Positions 1-6,318 of a DNA stretch of 9,424 bases are shown piece by piece. The first letter of the stretch is position 1, and every line of letters begins with the position of its first letter. The position numbers and the translations under genes were made by a program. Origin of the DNA: Candidatus Curtissbacteria bacterium RIFCSPLOWO2_01_FULL_41_18 (GTDB taxonomy: Bacteria > Patescibacteriota > Microgenomatia > Curtissbacterales > GWA2-41-24); assembly GCA_001776475.1 (NCBI GenBank), contig MFBQ01000017.1, positions 1 through 9,424 on the forward strand, in the 5' to 3' direction. Under the pieces are notes generated by a model. The model was not told where the DNA came from and did no database searches. It saw only the letters and a program-made list of their open reading frames with translations.

Positions 1-276
1 TCGTATGTAGGGGGTTTATACTTATTTACGCAATATTTATTTGGCGGTGACGACTTTAAGTTTTCCAGTGAATCACTTGACGGTATGGATGTAGAGAATA
101 TTGATGGGGTCAGGATAACATCTATTGCGAATCCGGGCGATCAGGTAATTCGTGGGCAGTTAGTAGGTTCTCCAGAAGATCATTTTTTAGTGAAATCATC
201 ACACGCAGGGCATCTAGTATGCGCTAATGATTTGGGTATTGTTGCAAATAGATTATCTAGACCTTTAGCTGCTTAA
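1..276 (+). CDS. 3' end of an unrecognised protein (partial)
   Basis: The frame is open from base 1 to a TAA at 274-276, so 91 C-terminal residues are visible and the true start lies outside the window. An internal ATG at 85 exists, but the frame is equally protein-like upstream of it (GGLYLFTQYLFGGDDF), so I treat this as a truncated gene rather than a 63-residue one. The segment containing NPGDQVIRGQLVG, then VKSSHAGHLVC, has the rhythm of a small beta barrel-sandwich (biotinyl/lipoyl-like, or the C-terminal domain of some zinc hydrolases): a GD-x-V-x-x-G turn followed by a G-x-L-V turn. That is only a resemblance and I do not assign a function. No membrane segment is evident. It lies 59 bases upstream of the transketolase start on the same strand, and I see no terminator between them. 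Confidence 0.7.
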   Translation, partial: SYVGGLYLFTQYLFGGDDFKFSSESLDGMDVENIDGVRITSIANPGDQVIRGQLVGSPEDHFLVKSSHAGHLVCANDLGIVANRLSRPLAA

Positions 277-318
277 TTCTCCTATGTGTTTTTCTTCACT
301 GTAACAACTTATTGAACT

Positions 319-327
319 TGTGATAAT
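319..327 (+). promoter_or_regulatory. Extended -10 element for the transketolase gene
   Basis: TGTGATAAT reads as an extended -10 (TGn followed by GATAAT, 5 of 6 to consensus). No convincing -35 precedes it. Transcription would start about seven bases after the hexamer, near 334, almost on the ATG at 336, which would give a leaderless or near-leaderless mRNA. No Shine-Dalgarno sequence precedes either the GTG at 330 or the ATG at 336. Confidence 0.45.
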
Positions 328-335
328 CTGTGAGT

Positions 336-2231
336 ATGACGGATGTTGATAAACTGGCCAGGCTAACCAAGCTTGTTCGCTACTACATTTTATATATGAC
401 TACAAAGGCTGGGTCGGGGCATGTAACTTCTTCTCTTTCGGCAGCAGATATAATGACCTGTCTTTTTTTTGAAAAACTTCGGTTTAATGTTAACGATCCC
501 GAAAATTTTGCCAATGATAGGGTAATTTTTTCAAAAGGGCATGCCAGTCCTCTTTTATATGCACTTTGGACAGTAGCAGGAGTGATAGACGAGCGGGAGC
601 TTGATAGCTACAGGCAGCTCGGCAGCAAACTTGAGGGACATCCGACACCGCGTTTCAAATATGTGGATGTAGCTACAGGCTCTTTAGGACAAGGGCTCTC
701 TATTGGCCTTGGAATGGCAATCGCGCTTCGCGCTCAAAATCAAAAATCAAAAATCCCGACAAAGTCGAGGCTCGCCTCTGGCGGCAAAAATCAAAAATCG
801 CCGAAGGTTTATGTTTTGATGGGAGATTCGGAATTTGCCGAAGGATCTGTCTGGGAGGCAGTAGAGATTGCTTCCTATTATAAATTAGGTAACTTGGTTG
901 GCATATTGGATGTTAATCGTTTGGGTCAGAGTGGTGAGACAATGCTTGGGTGGGACGTTGAAAAGTATAAGGCAAGAGTAGAGGCCTTTGGTTGGCAGGC
1001 AAATATCATTGATGGTCATGATTTGAAAGTAATTACTGACGCCTTTGATGATTTAGCAAATAAGAGCAGTAAACCGCAGATGATAATTGCCAAGACTATT
1101 AAGGGCAAGGGTGTAAGTTTTGTTGAGAATAAAGAAGGTTGGCATGGAGTGGCCTTGAAGCAGGAAGAGTTTGAGAAGGCAGTCAAGGAGTTGGGAGAGG
1201 TGGATAAATCATTAAGAGGAGAGCTAAGAAGAGCAGAATCAACAATTAAGAATCAACAATTAAGAATAAGGACTAAAGATGAAAAGCTTTCGTATAAAAT
1301 GGGGGAAGAGGTTGCGACAAGAAAGGCTTATGGGGAAAGCTTGGTTAGAATTGGTAAGGACAACCCGTCGATTGTGGCTCTTGATGCGGAGGTTAAAAAC
1401 TCGACTTTCGCTCAAGAATTCAAGGATAAATTTCCAGAGCGGTTTTATGAGATGTTTATCGCAGAACAAAACATGGTGGGGGCAGCACTTGGCCTTGCGA
1501 AGATGGGCAGAGTGCCGTTTGTTTCAACATTCGCGGCTTTTTTTACTCGGGCGTATGACCAGACTAGGATGAGTTCTTACAGTTTGGGCAATATTAAATT
1601 TGTGGGTAGTCACGTAGGAGTTTCCATCGGTCAGGATGGTCCATCGCAGATGGGACTTGAGGATTTAGCGATGTTTAGAGCAATTCAGGACGCAATCGTC
1701 TTTTGTCCTACAGATGCGGTGTCTTGTGCGCGACTAGTTGAAATTGCTGCTGCAAATTTCGGCATTTTTTATATTAGAACCCAAAGACCGGCAACACCAG
1801 TAATTTATAAAAATGATCAAAAATTTAGAATTGGTGGAAGTAACGTGGTGAAATCCACTAGTGATGATAAAATAACCATTGTTGCTTGCGGCATAGCTTG
1901 TATTGAAGCTTTGAAAGCTGCAGAGAAACTTTCCAAAAATGGCATCGGAGTGCGTGTGGTTGATGCGTACTCTATTAAACCTATTGACAAGGAAGGTTTG
2001 AGGGTTGCTGCTTATGAAACAGGAGGCTTGATAATTACCTGCGAAGATCACTATTTACAGGGAGGCTTGGGGGATGCAGTTTTAGATGCGTTTGCAGATG
2101 ATAGGTCGGTTGCGATTTATAAAATTGGGGTTTCAAAAATTCCCATGTCTGGAACGACTCACGATCTATTAAAATTTGAGGGAATAAATGCAGATTCAAT
2201 TGCAGATAAGGTTTTGGCGATTCTTGGATAG
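336..2231 (+). CDS. tkt: Transketolase, single full-length chain
   Basis: Thiamine-diphosphate enzyme moving two-carbon ketol units between sugar phosphates in the non-oxidative pentose phosphate pathway; cytoplasmic. With the ATG at 336 the protein has 631 residues (a GTG at 330 would add two), close to the family's usual 620-670. The N-terminal TPP domain shows AGSGH (His 29), KGHASP (His 69), EGHP (His 101), the GDS...DVN metal/diphosphate motif (163-165 to 194) and GWHG (His 270). The pyrimidine domain carries the catalytic Glu in AEQNM (Glu 377), followed by GVSIGQDGPSQMGLEDLA. The C-terminal domain follows, with CEDHYLQGGLG near the end. Two places look foreign: residues about 134-156, between the GLGMAIAL helix and VYVLMGDSE, where relatives have only a few residues, and the linker at about 288-323. 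Both coincide with DNA repeats. Near-leaderless promoter at the 5' end and intrinsic terminator after the stop. Confidence 0.96.
   Translation: MTDVDKLARLTKLVRYYILYMTTKAGSGHVTSSLSAADIMTCLFFEKLRFNVNDPENFANDRVIFSKGHASPLLYALWTVAGVIDERELDSYRQLGSKLEGHPTPRFKYVDVATGSLGQGLSIGLGMAIALRAQNQKSKIPTKSRLASGGKNQKSPKVYVLMGDSEFAEGSVWEAVEIASYYKLGNLVGILDVNRLGQSGETMLGWDVEKYKARVEAFGWQANIIDGHDLKVITDAFDDLANKSSKPQMIIAKTIKGKGVSFVENKEGWHGVALKQEEFEKAVKELGEVDKSLRGELRRAESTIKNQQLRIRTKDEKLSYKMGEEVATRKAYGESLVRIGKDNPSIVALDAEVKNSTFAQEFKDKFPERFYEMFIAEQNMVGAALGLAKMGRVPFVSTFAAFFTRAYDQTRMSSYSLGNIKFVGSHVGVSIGQDGPSQMGLEDLAMFRAIQDAIVFCPTDAVSCARLVEIAAANFGIFYIRTQRPATPVIYKNDQKFRIGGSNVVKSTSDDKITIVACGIACIEALKAAEKLSKNGIGVRVVDAYSIKPIDKEGLRVAAYETGGLIITCEDHYLQGGLGDAVLDAFADDRSVAIYKIGVSKIPMSGTTHDLLKFEGINADSIADKVLAILG
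735..799 (+). repeat. AAAAATC repeats flanking a GC-rich palindromic element, in frame inside transketolase
   Basis: A 7-base unit AAAAATC (first copy short by one A) occurs three times at 736-755 and twice at 786-799. Between them at 756-784 is a GC-rich block holding GACaaaGTC (758-766), the near-perfect palindrome GAGGCTCGCCTC (767-778) and GCCTCTGGCGG (774-784). The whole lies in frame and encodes roughly QNQKSKIPTKSRLASGG plus NQKSP, absent from ordinary transketolases at this point. GAGGCTCGCCTC recurs exactly at 9164-9175, and GCCTCTGGCGG recurs inverted at 8721-8731. Confidence 0.8.
1237..1264 (+). repeat. Perfect 14-bp tandem duplication in the transketolase interdomain linker
   Basis: AATCAACAATTAAG occurs twice head to tail (1237-1250 and 1251-1264), followed by a partial third unit, AATAAG. 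Since 14 is not a multiple of three, the two copies are read in different frames; the segment gives TIKNQQLRIRTK in the linker between the TPP and pyrimidine domains, where length is tolerated. Confidence 0.8.
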
Positions 2232-2248
2232 TTATTCAAAGGAGATAG

Positions 2249-2273
2249 TCGTTGTCCGAACAACGATTTTTTT
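2249..2273 (+). terminator. Intrinsic terminator after transketolase
   Basis: Perfect 7-bp stem TCGTTGT (2249-2255) with ACAACGA (2260-2266), 4-base loop CCGA, followed directly by seven T (2267-2273). It starts 18 bases after the transketolase stop. There is no T-run on the other side, so it serves the plus strand only, not the convergent gene ending at 2295. Confidence 0.9.
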
Positions 2274-2294
2274 GCAAAAGCCCTGTCAGTTAAA

Positions 2295-2744
2295 TTAGTT
2301 AACCGCTCCTGCTTGCATAAGGTTTTGCCTCTCAATCTCAAGGTCCCCCCCATTAATTCTGAGGCCTTCTCTGGCTGATAGGGCAATTCCTTCGACTAAG
2401 CTTCTTATTTTGAGTACGTCTTTTTTAAGCAGGTTGTCGACAAAGATTTCCGGACCACCGGTTAAGCTTTGGATATGAACATGCCCAAAGAAAGGACCCG
2501 CCGAAGCGTAGACACAGGCGATATCAGTTGCCATGATCGAAACCACTTTATTGGTCCACGGTCCCATTCTGTTTATCCAAACGATTCTTAGCTCTTCAAC
2601 AATCAGCTCATCAGGGAATACGGTGAACACAAAAATCTGACGAAATCGACCAAGAACTCGGGACTGCCCATTTGAGCTTGCTATTGGTCTTGCCTTAGTG
2701 ACATAATCAAGTCGCCAGATATCGCTTTGTGCCGGATATTTCAT
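2295..2744 (-). CDS. Small soluble PH-like domain protein, second gene of the marR unit
   Basis: 149 residues, no signal peptide or membrane helix. The pattern in the second half, with a strand (VVSIMATDIACVYASAGPFFGHVHIQS, residues 67-93), then a short strand, then a helix (KKDVLKIRSLVEGI, 107-120), resembles the bacterial PH-domain fold: a GPFFG-type turn followed by a C-terminal amphipathic helix. This is recognition by pattern, and the biochemical role is unknown. The ATG (2744-2742) overlaps the marR stop in an ATGA junction, and a near-perfect Shine-Dalgarno AAAGGAGGTGA (2758-2748) lies inside the end of marR. The two are therefore co-transcribed and translationally coupled. The product may sense or act on what the regulator responds to, or may be its main target; both are inference. 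The C-terminal 25 residues (from about 125) are polar and look like an extension beyond the domain. Confidence 0.8.
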   Translation of the reverse strand: MKYPAQSDIWRLDYVTKARPIASSNGQSRVLGRFRQIFVFTVFPDELIVEELRIVWINRMGPWTNKVVSIMATDIACVYASAGPFFGHVHIQSLTGGPEIFVDNLLKKDVLKIRSLVEGIALSAREGLRINGGDLEIERQNLMQAGAVN

Positions 2745-3175
2745 TTTTCACCTCCTTTCCACTCGCCAAGGGCGACAGTCAGTTTAGTCAGAATTGAATG
2801 CAGGTTGTTAAGCTCTTGCTTTGCGAGTTTATTTTTGAGGAAGCTATCAAGTTGGACGGTTTTAACCTTGATTTGTTTGGCTTTGTTTTTGCCTGCGGGG
2901 GTTAAGGCAATATGATATTTACGACGGTCATCATCAATGCTTACCCTTTTGACAAGTTTAAGCCTTTCAAGTTCGTCTATTAAGGTGACGATGGTTGCCG
3001 GCTCTAGGCGTAGTTTTGAGGCCAACTCTTTCTGGGTGATTTCTTTTTGTGAGTCACTTACCAAAAGCGCGGATGCCTGCGAATACGACAGAGAAAGAGG
3101 AGGGGATTTGAAATCAATGACTTTTTGAATCCTTTTGGCTACATCTATGGAGTGAAATATCAAAGTGTGTTCCAT
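2741..3175 (-). CDS. MarR-family winged helix-turn-helix transcriptional regulator
   Basis: 144 residues, typical MarR length. The N-terminal helix contributes to dimerisation (1-40). The winged HTH runs from about 46: ITQKELASKLRLEPATIVTLIDELERLKLVKR covers the HTH and recognition helix (to about 77), followed by the wing DDDRRKYHIALTPAG (81-95), a signature of the family. The C-terminal helix (96-135) completes the dimer interface. MarR proteins are dimeric DNA-binding repressors, often released by small aromatic or oxidising ligands and often autorepressing. The ligand here cannot be read from sequence. The start is supported by AAGGGG (3186-3181) five bases before the ATG. Its stop overlaps the next gene's ATG. 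The promoter carries an inverted repeat over the -10, fitting autorepression. Confidence 0.92.
   Translation of the reverse strand: MEHTLIFHSIDVAKRIQKVIDFKSPPLSLSYSQASALLVSDSQKEITQKELASKLRLEPATIVTLIDELERLKLVKRVSIDDDRRKYHIALTPAGKNKAKQIKVKTVQLDSFLKNKLAKQELNNLHSILTKLTVALGEWKGGEK
2748..2758 (-). promoter_or_regulatory. Strong Shine-Dalgarno site inside the marR 3' end
   Basis: Minus-strand AAAGGAGGTGA, nearly the full anti-SD complement, sits three bases before the ATG at 2744 (five from the AGGAGG core) and encodes the last residues of the upstream regulator. It fixes the start of the PH-like gene and contrasts with the leaderless, SD-free starts elsewhere in the window. Confidence 0.85.
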
Positions 3176-3191
3176 AGCTGCCCCTTGATGA

Positions 3192-3226
3192 TTAGATTTC
3201 TAACAATTAGTTATCTTACTGTAAGA
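3192..3226. promoter_or_regulatory. Candidate MarR operator: two short inverted repeats at the marR promoter
   Basis: TCTTAC-T-GTAAGA (3214-3226) is a perfect 6-bp inverted repeat covering the -10 hexamer. TTAGA-TT-TCTAA (3192-3203) lies just downstream of the inferred start. Both sit where a repressor would block RNA polymerase, and MarR proteins commonly bind such palindromes in their own promoters. Their assignment as operators is inference. Confidence 0.45.
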
Positions 3227-3246
3227 ATTCTACCATGTTTCGTCAA
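3218..3246 (-). promoter_or_regulatory. Sigma70-type promoter of the marR unit
   Basis: On the minus strand, TTGACG (3246-3241) and TACAGT (3223-3218) are separated by exactly 17 bp. This puts the transcription start near 3211 and leaves a leader of about 36 bases that contains the Shine-Dalgarno site at 3186-3181. Confidence 0.6.
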
Positions 3247-3309
3247 GCGGCACAATATTAGCATATGAAAAAATGGTTGTCAATAATATTTGGAGTTGCT
3301 TTTTGGAAT

Positions 3310-4686
3310 TTAGGGGTGTTTTCGACTTTTCCGATACCAGAAGTACAGCAATAAAATGCCTATCAGTGAAAACAATAAGCCTATTTGAAATTCTTTGACA
3401 AATACTTTAGGGGGTTCTTCTAGGTTGTCAATTTTTTCGCTGTCCAGTTTGAGAGGTGTGGTTAATTGGTATTTTGAGCTTTGCCTAACATTTGCGACTA
3501 CCTGACTGCTTGGCTTGGTAATTATGTATTTTGTCAAAAGTAATTTTTGTTGTAAAAGTATCGATATCAGAATAATAAAAAAGGCGGCGACCCTAACCGA
3601 TTTTTTCAACCTTTTAGTAATGATTTCAAAACCAAAAGCAGCAAGCGTTGAGGCGGCAAAGGTTGAAATAAGTAAAAATCTTGATGGGGCGCGAAATGGG
3701 AAGTAGTTAATGTGAGCAATAACTCTATATAGTTTGAAGTAGCCACCGAAACTTAACAGTAAGAAGAATAGCCAGATGATGTATAGACTAATAATAGTTT
3801 TATCAACTTTAGACTGTCTCCGATTTTTTGCAATTATAAATAGAGGAATTAATGATAAAAAAAACGGCAGGGTCCAAATCGTTAGATTGAGCTCCCAAAA
3901 GCCGCCACCGATCTGAGTAAAACCCAAATCGTCCCCGGGTGTCGAAATTCCGAAGGCGTATGGTCTGATGTAGGTAATTAGATGAGACGGTGGTAAGGAA
4001 TAGGCGAATCGGATCATTGGATCCCAGTGAGAGCGTTCGGATAGTGCAAAGAGCTTAAAAGATGGTAGAAGTTGAGGGGCACTTAAACAGATGCCCAGGC
4101 CAACTATAACTAAAATTTTAACGAGTGAGGGCACAAGAGGTTTCTTGTTTAAAAAGGTTAGGAGTAGAAAAAATGTGAGGTAGCCGGCAATGCTAATTAG
4201 AGCGATCTGGAGATGGCCAGCGGTAATTTGGAGATAGATTAACGGTGCAAGTAAAAAGGGAACCTTATTATTGACTGTTTGTGATTTTTGTATGAAGGCA
4301 AATCCTAAAGGCACAAGGGCTGCGGTAAAAATTATAGAGGGTTGGAAATAACGAGAGATCATGTAGCCGGACAAAGCAAAAACTAGAGCACCAAAGATAC
4401 TTGAGAGTTTTGATAATTGATTGACGCGAAGAAAAAGATACATTCCCAGAATAGCAAGTGCAAAATAGATTAGATAGAGAAGGTTTACGCTTACAGAAAA
4501 AGGAAATAGATAAAGAATAAGAGAGTTGATGGGTGAGAGTACGCCGGTTTCGCCCTCTGCAAGCAGTGGATATACGCCATCTTGTGCAAAGCTAACCCAA
4601 TGGGGAAGTTGGAAGTTTTTTAAATACTGGGCAGTAATGTAGTACCAGGGAAGGTATTGGCTAATTAAATCTGAGGCGTAGAGCAT
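3310..4686 (-). CDS. YfhO-like polytopic membrane protein, probably N-terminally truncated
   Basis: 458 residues, roughly ten membrane helices. YfhO/GT-C-type hallmarks are visible: SDLISQYLPWYY (5-16, the acidic first-loop motif), LPHWVSFAQDGVYPLLAEGETGVLSPIN (27-54), TAGHLQIALISI (155-166) and FPFRAPSRFLLI (329-340). YfhO-like proteins are implicated in lipid-linked glycosylation of surface polymers; the donor and acceptor here are unknown. Two things are odd. Family members have a membrane helix before the DLxxQ loop, but this frame has a TAA nine codons upstream of the ATG and no earlier start. The extracytoplasmic part before the last helix (about 385-433) is also much shorter than usual. 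The gene overlaps the upstream membrane gene by 22 bases and has no Shine-Dalgarno sequence, so it would depend on translational coupling. It may be a working short form or a decaying copy. Confidence 0.8.
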   Translation of the reverse strand: MLYASDLISQYLPWYYITAQYLKNFQLPHWVSFAQDGVYPLLAEGETGVLSPINSLILYLFPFSVSVNLLYLIYFALAILGMYLFLRVNQLSKLSSIFGALVFALSGYMISRYFQPSIIFTAALVPLGFAFIQKSQTVNNKVPFLLAPLIYLQITAGHLQIALISIAGYLTFFLLLTFLNKKPLVPSLVKILVIVGLGICLSAPQLLPSFKLFALSERSHWDPMIRFAYSLPPSHLITYIRPYAFGISTPGDDLGFTQIGGGFWELNLTIWTLPFFLSLIPLFIIAKNRRQSKVDKTIISLYIIWLFFLLLSFGGYFKLYRVIAHINYFPFRAPSRFLLISTFAASTLAAFGFEIITKRLKKSVRVAAFFIILISILLQQKLLLTKYIITKPSSQVVANVRQSSKYQLTTPLKLDSEKIDNLEEPPKVFVKEFQIGLLFSLIGILLLYFWYRKSRKHP

Positions 4687-6242
4687 TTTATTGGGGTTTT
4701 GGAATTTTTAAACTTGATGACAAAAATAATTAGGGCTGCAAATGAAATTAGTGTGATCAAATCGGCAGCTTTTCTTAAGGGACTTTCTTTAAAGAAAACC
4801 GCAATTTGGCTTGAGCCCGGTTCAAGATCAAGCTTGATCAGTCCGTCTTCGATTTGTATTGGATAGCTTTTGCCGTTGACTGTAGCTTGCCAGCCCGGGA
4901 AATACATTTTGCGAATAATAATTTTTGTTTCTTTGTCAGGTGTTGTCAGAAATGATATTTTGAAAGGATCCTGAGATAAATTGGAGATTTGAACAGGTTC
5001 AGAAGTAGTCACTATCGCTCTAGGTTTAAATGTTTCTTCGTTTGACCAAATTGTGTCGTTTTCGTTTTGTGTAGTTAGATTTACCGTTGGTTGAATTTCA
5101 AACCACGGCGCTATTTTGACAAAATGTCTATTAGTATAAATTGTTAGAAAAATTAAAAAAAATGCCGTGAGATGTTTAAAAGGCAGTTTTTCTACCACGT
5201 ATACAGCCAAAAAAGACGTGGCTAAAATTGTAATAAGTAGGAACCTATAGGGGTACAAGACAAAAGCAATTAACGGTAAATGTTGCCAAAACCATCTGCT
5301 TTGCTGTTGAGTGAGAAAGATAGAGATTAAGGCGAAGATTATAAAAAAGAGAAGATTAGGGCTTCTTTTTTTAAGATACAAAAATGAGCTTAATATCATG
5401 AGTAATGTTGAAACAATGCCAATCTGGAGATACGTACCTGTATTTATTCCTGCTTTCGGTATTCTGAGAAGCTGGTAAAAATCAATAAAAAAGTCTTTAT
5501 ATAAGGAAGTAAGAGGTTGGTCGAACTTCATATAGTGCTTTTCTAAGATTGCTGGTGCCAGTTGAAAAGAGCTTAAAAGAGATCCCCAAATTAGACCGAT
5601 TACAATTAACTTAAGAGTTTGTTTATTAGGTTTAAGGATTAATAGCACGTAGAAGATAATCAGGGGTGCGAACATCACGAAAATAACCGTGTGGGAGCTA
5701 ATTAAGCCGAAGATTGATAAAGCAAGTAGAATTAAAGCTTTTTGATGGCCTTTGATGATCAAATGCAAAGCTAAGAATATCGCCGGGACGAACATAAAGG
5801 AAACAGATTCCCCATATGCACCGCGCATATATAAATCTCCAAAGCGATATGGAAGGTAGCTTAATACAACTGCTCCTGTGATGGCAGGAATGGTTGAGGC
5901 GGCGGCCTTGAAGGCGTAAAAAGCGAGGATACCACTTAATAAGTAGGTTATTGACATTACGGCTTTGTATGCGAACATTGGGTCTTTTTTTAACAATATA
6001 AAAGGTTCAGCAAAATAATAGGGAATTTGATAATTGACAACAAAAAGAGGGTAGCCTATACCATCTAATATCGTAGGAGCTAGTCTAACTGGAAACTGGC
6101 CAGATGATAATGCCTCATGGAATTGTTGGATTCTTGCCGAATGGATTCGTCCATCTAGGCTTTTATAACCTTTTAGCATCAAAAATTGCGAGGGGAGAAT
6201 CAAAAAAATTAATATGACTATAGAGATTAAGGTCTTATTCAT
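4665..6242 (-). CDS. PTPS-related/YfhO-like polytopic membrane protein
   Basis: 525 residues from the ATG at 6242; a GTG at 6257 would add five but lies almost on the -10-like TATCAT (6264-6259), and MNKTLISIVILIF is a natural membrane-entering N-terminus. About eleven helices. Characteristic segments (numbered from the GTG): an acidic motif after helix 1 (DGRIHSARIQQF, 35-46), GIGYPLFVVNYQIPYYFAEPF (66-86) and YLPYRFGDLYMRGAYGESVSFMF (134-156), the signature of the '6-pyruvoyl-tetrahydropterin synthase-related' membrane family, whose name is historical and says nothing about pterins. A soluble C-terminal domain (about 385-495) carries YFPGWQATVNGK, as in YfhO relatives, then a last helix with a basic cytoplasmic tail. 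The likely role is a GT-C type sugar transferase or related step in surface glycan assembly; the substrate is unknown. First gene of the minus-strand block. Confidence 0.85.
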   Translation of the reverse strand: MNKTLISIVILIFLILPSQFLMLKGYKSLDGRIHSARIQQFHEALSSGQFPVRLAPTILDGIGYPLFVVNYQIPYYFAEPFILLKKDPMFAYKAVMSITYLLSGILAFYAFKAAASTIPAITGAVVLSYLPYRFGDLYMRGAYGESVSFMFVPAIFLALHLIIKGHQKALILLALSIFGLISSHTVIFVMFAPLIIFYVLLILKPNKQTLKLIVIGLIWGSLLSSFQLAPAILEKHYMKFDQPLTSLYKDFFIDFYQLLRIPKAGINTGTYLQIGIVSTLLMILSSFLYLKKRSPNLLFFIIFALISIFLTQQQSRWFWQHLPLIAFVLYPYRFLLITILATSFLAVYVVEKLPFKHLTAFFLIFLTIYTNRHFVKIAPWFEIQPTVNLTTQNENDTIWSNEETFKPRAIVTTSEPVQISNLSQDPFKISFLTTPDKETKIIIRKMYFPGWQATVNGKSYPIQIEDGLIKLDLEPGSSQIAVFFKESPLRKAADLITLISFAALIIFVIKFKNSKTPIKCSTPQI

Positions 6243-6253
6243 AAATTGACTTG

Positions 6254-6306
6254 TCACAATGATAAAAGATTAGGGAAGGGACTTACAAGATAAGCTTACA
6301 TTGTGA
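6254..6306. repeat. 8-bp inverted repeat in the divergent promoter region
   Basis: TCACAATG (6254-6261) and CATTGTGA (6299-6306) are exact reverse complements 37 bases apart (45 bp centre to centre). They lie between the start of the PTPS-related gene (minus) and the broken membrane gene (plus). It could be a paired protein-binding site; chance is also possible. Confidence 0.35.
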
Positions 6307-6318
6307 TATATAACTTGA

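Noticed and set aside
735..799. CRISPR-like array suggested by the AAAAATC repeats
   Set aside because: The unit is only 7 bp, there are no regular unique spacers, and the whole segment is coding.
1260..1572. Frames on both strands inside transketolase
   Set aside because: Shadow frames of a fully recognisable enzyme, with Arg/Ser-rich or Cys-rich nonsense composition.
2249..2273. Bidirectional terminator also serving the convergent PH-like gene
   Set aside because: On the minus strand the hairpin is followed by CTATCTCC, with no T-run.
2727..3128. Plus-strand frames opposite marR and the PH-like start
   Set aside because: Antisense shadows of a clear MarR protein with good Shine-Dalgarno and promoter on the minus strand.
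4665..4700. Programmed -1 frameshift fusing the two membrane proteins
   Set aside because: No proper slippery heptamer in the right phase, and the fusion would place the acidic loop on the wrong side of the membrane; kept only as a point within the truncation finding.
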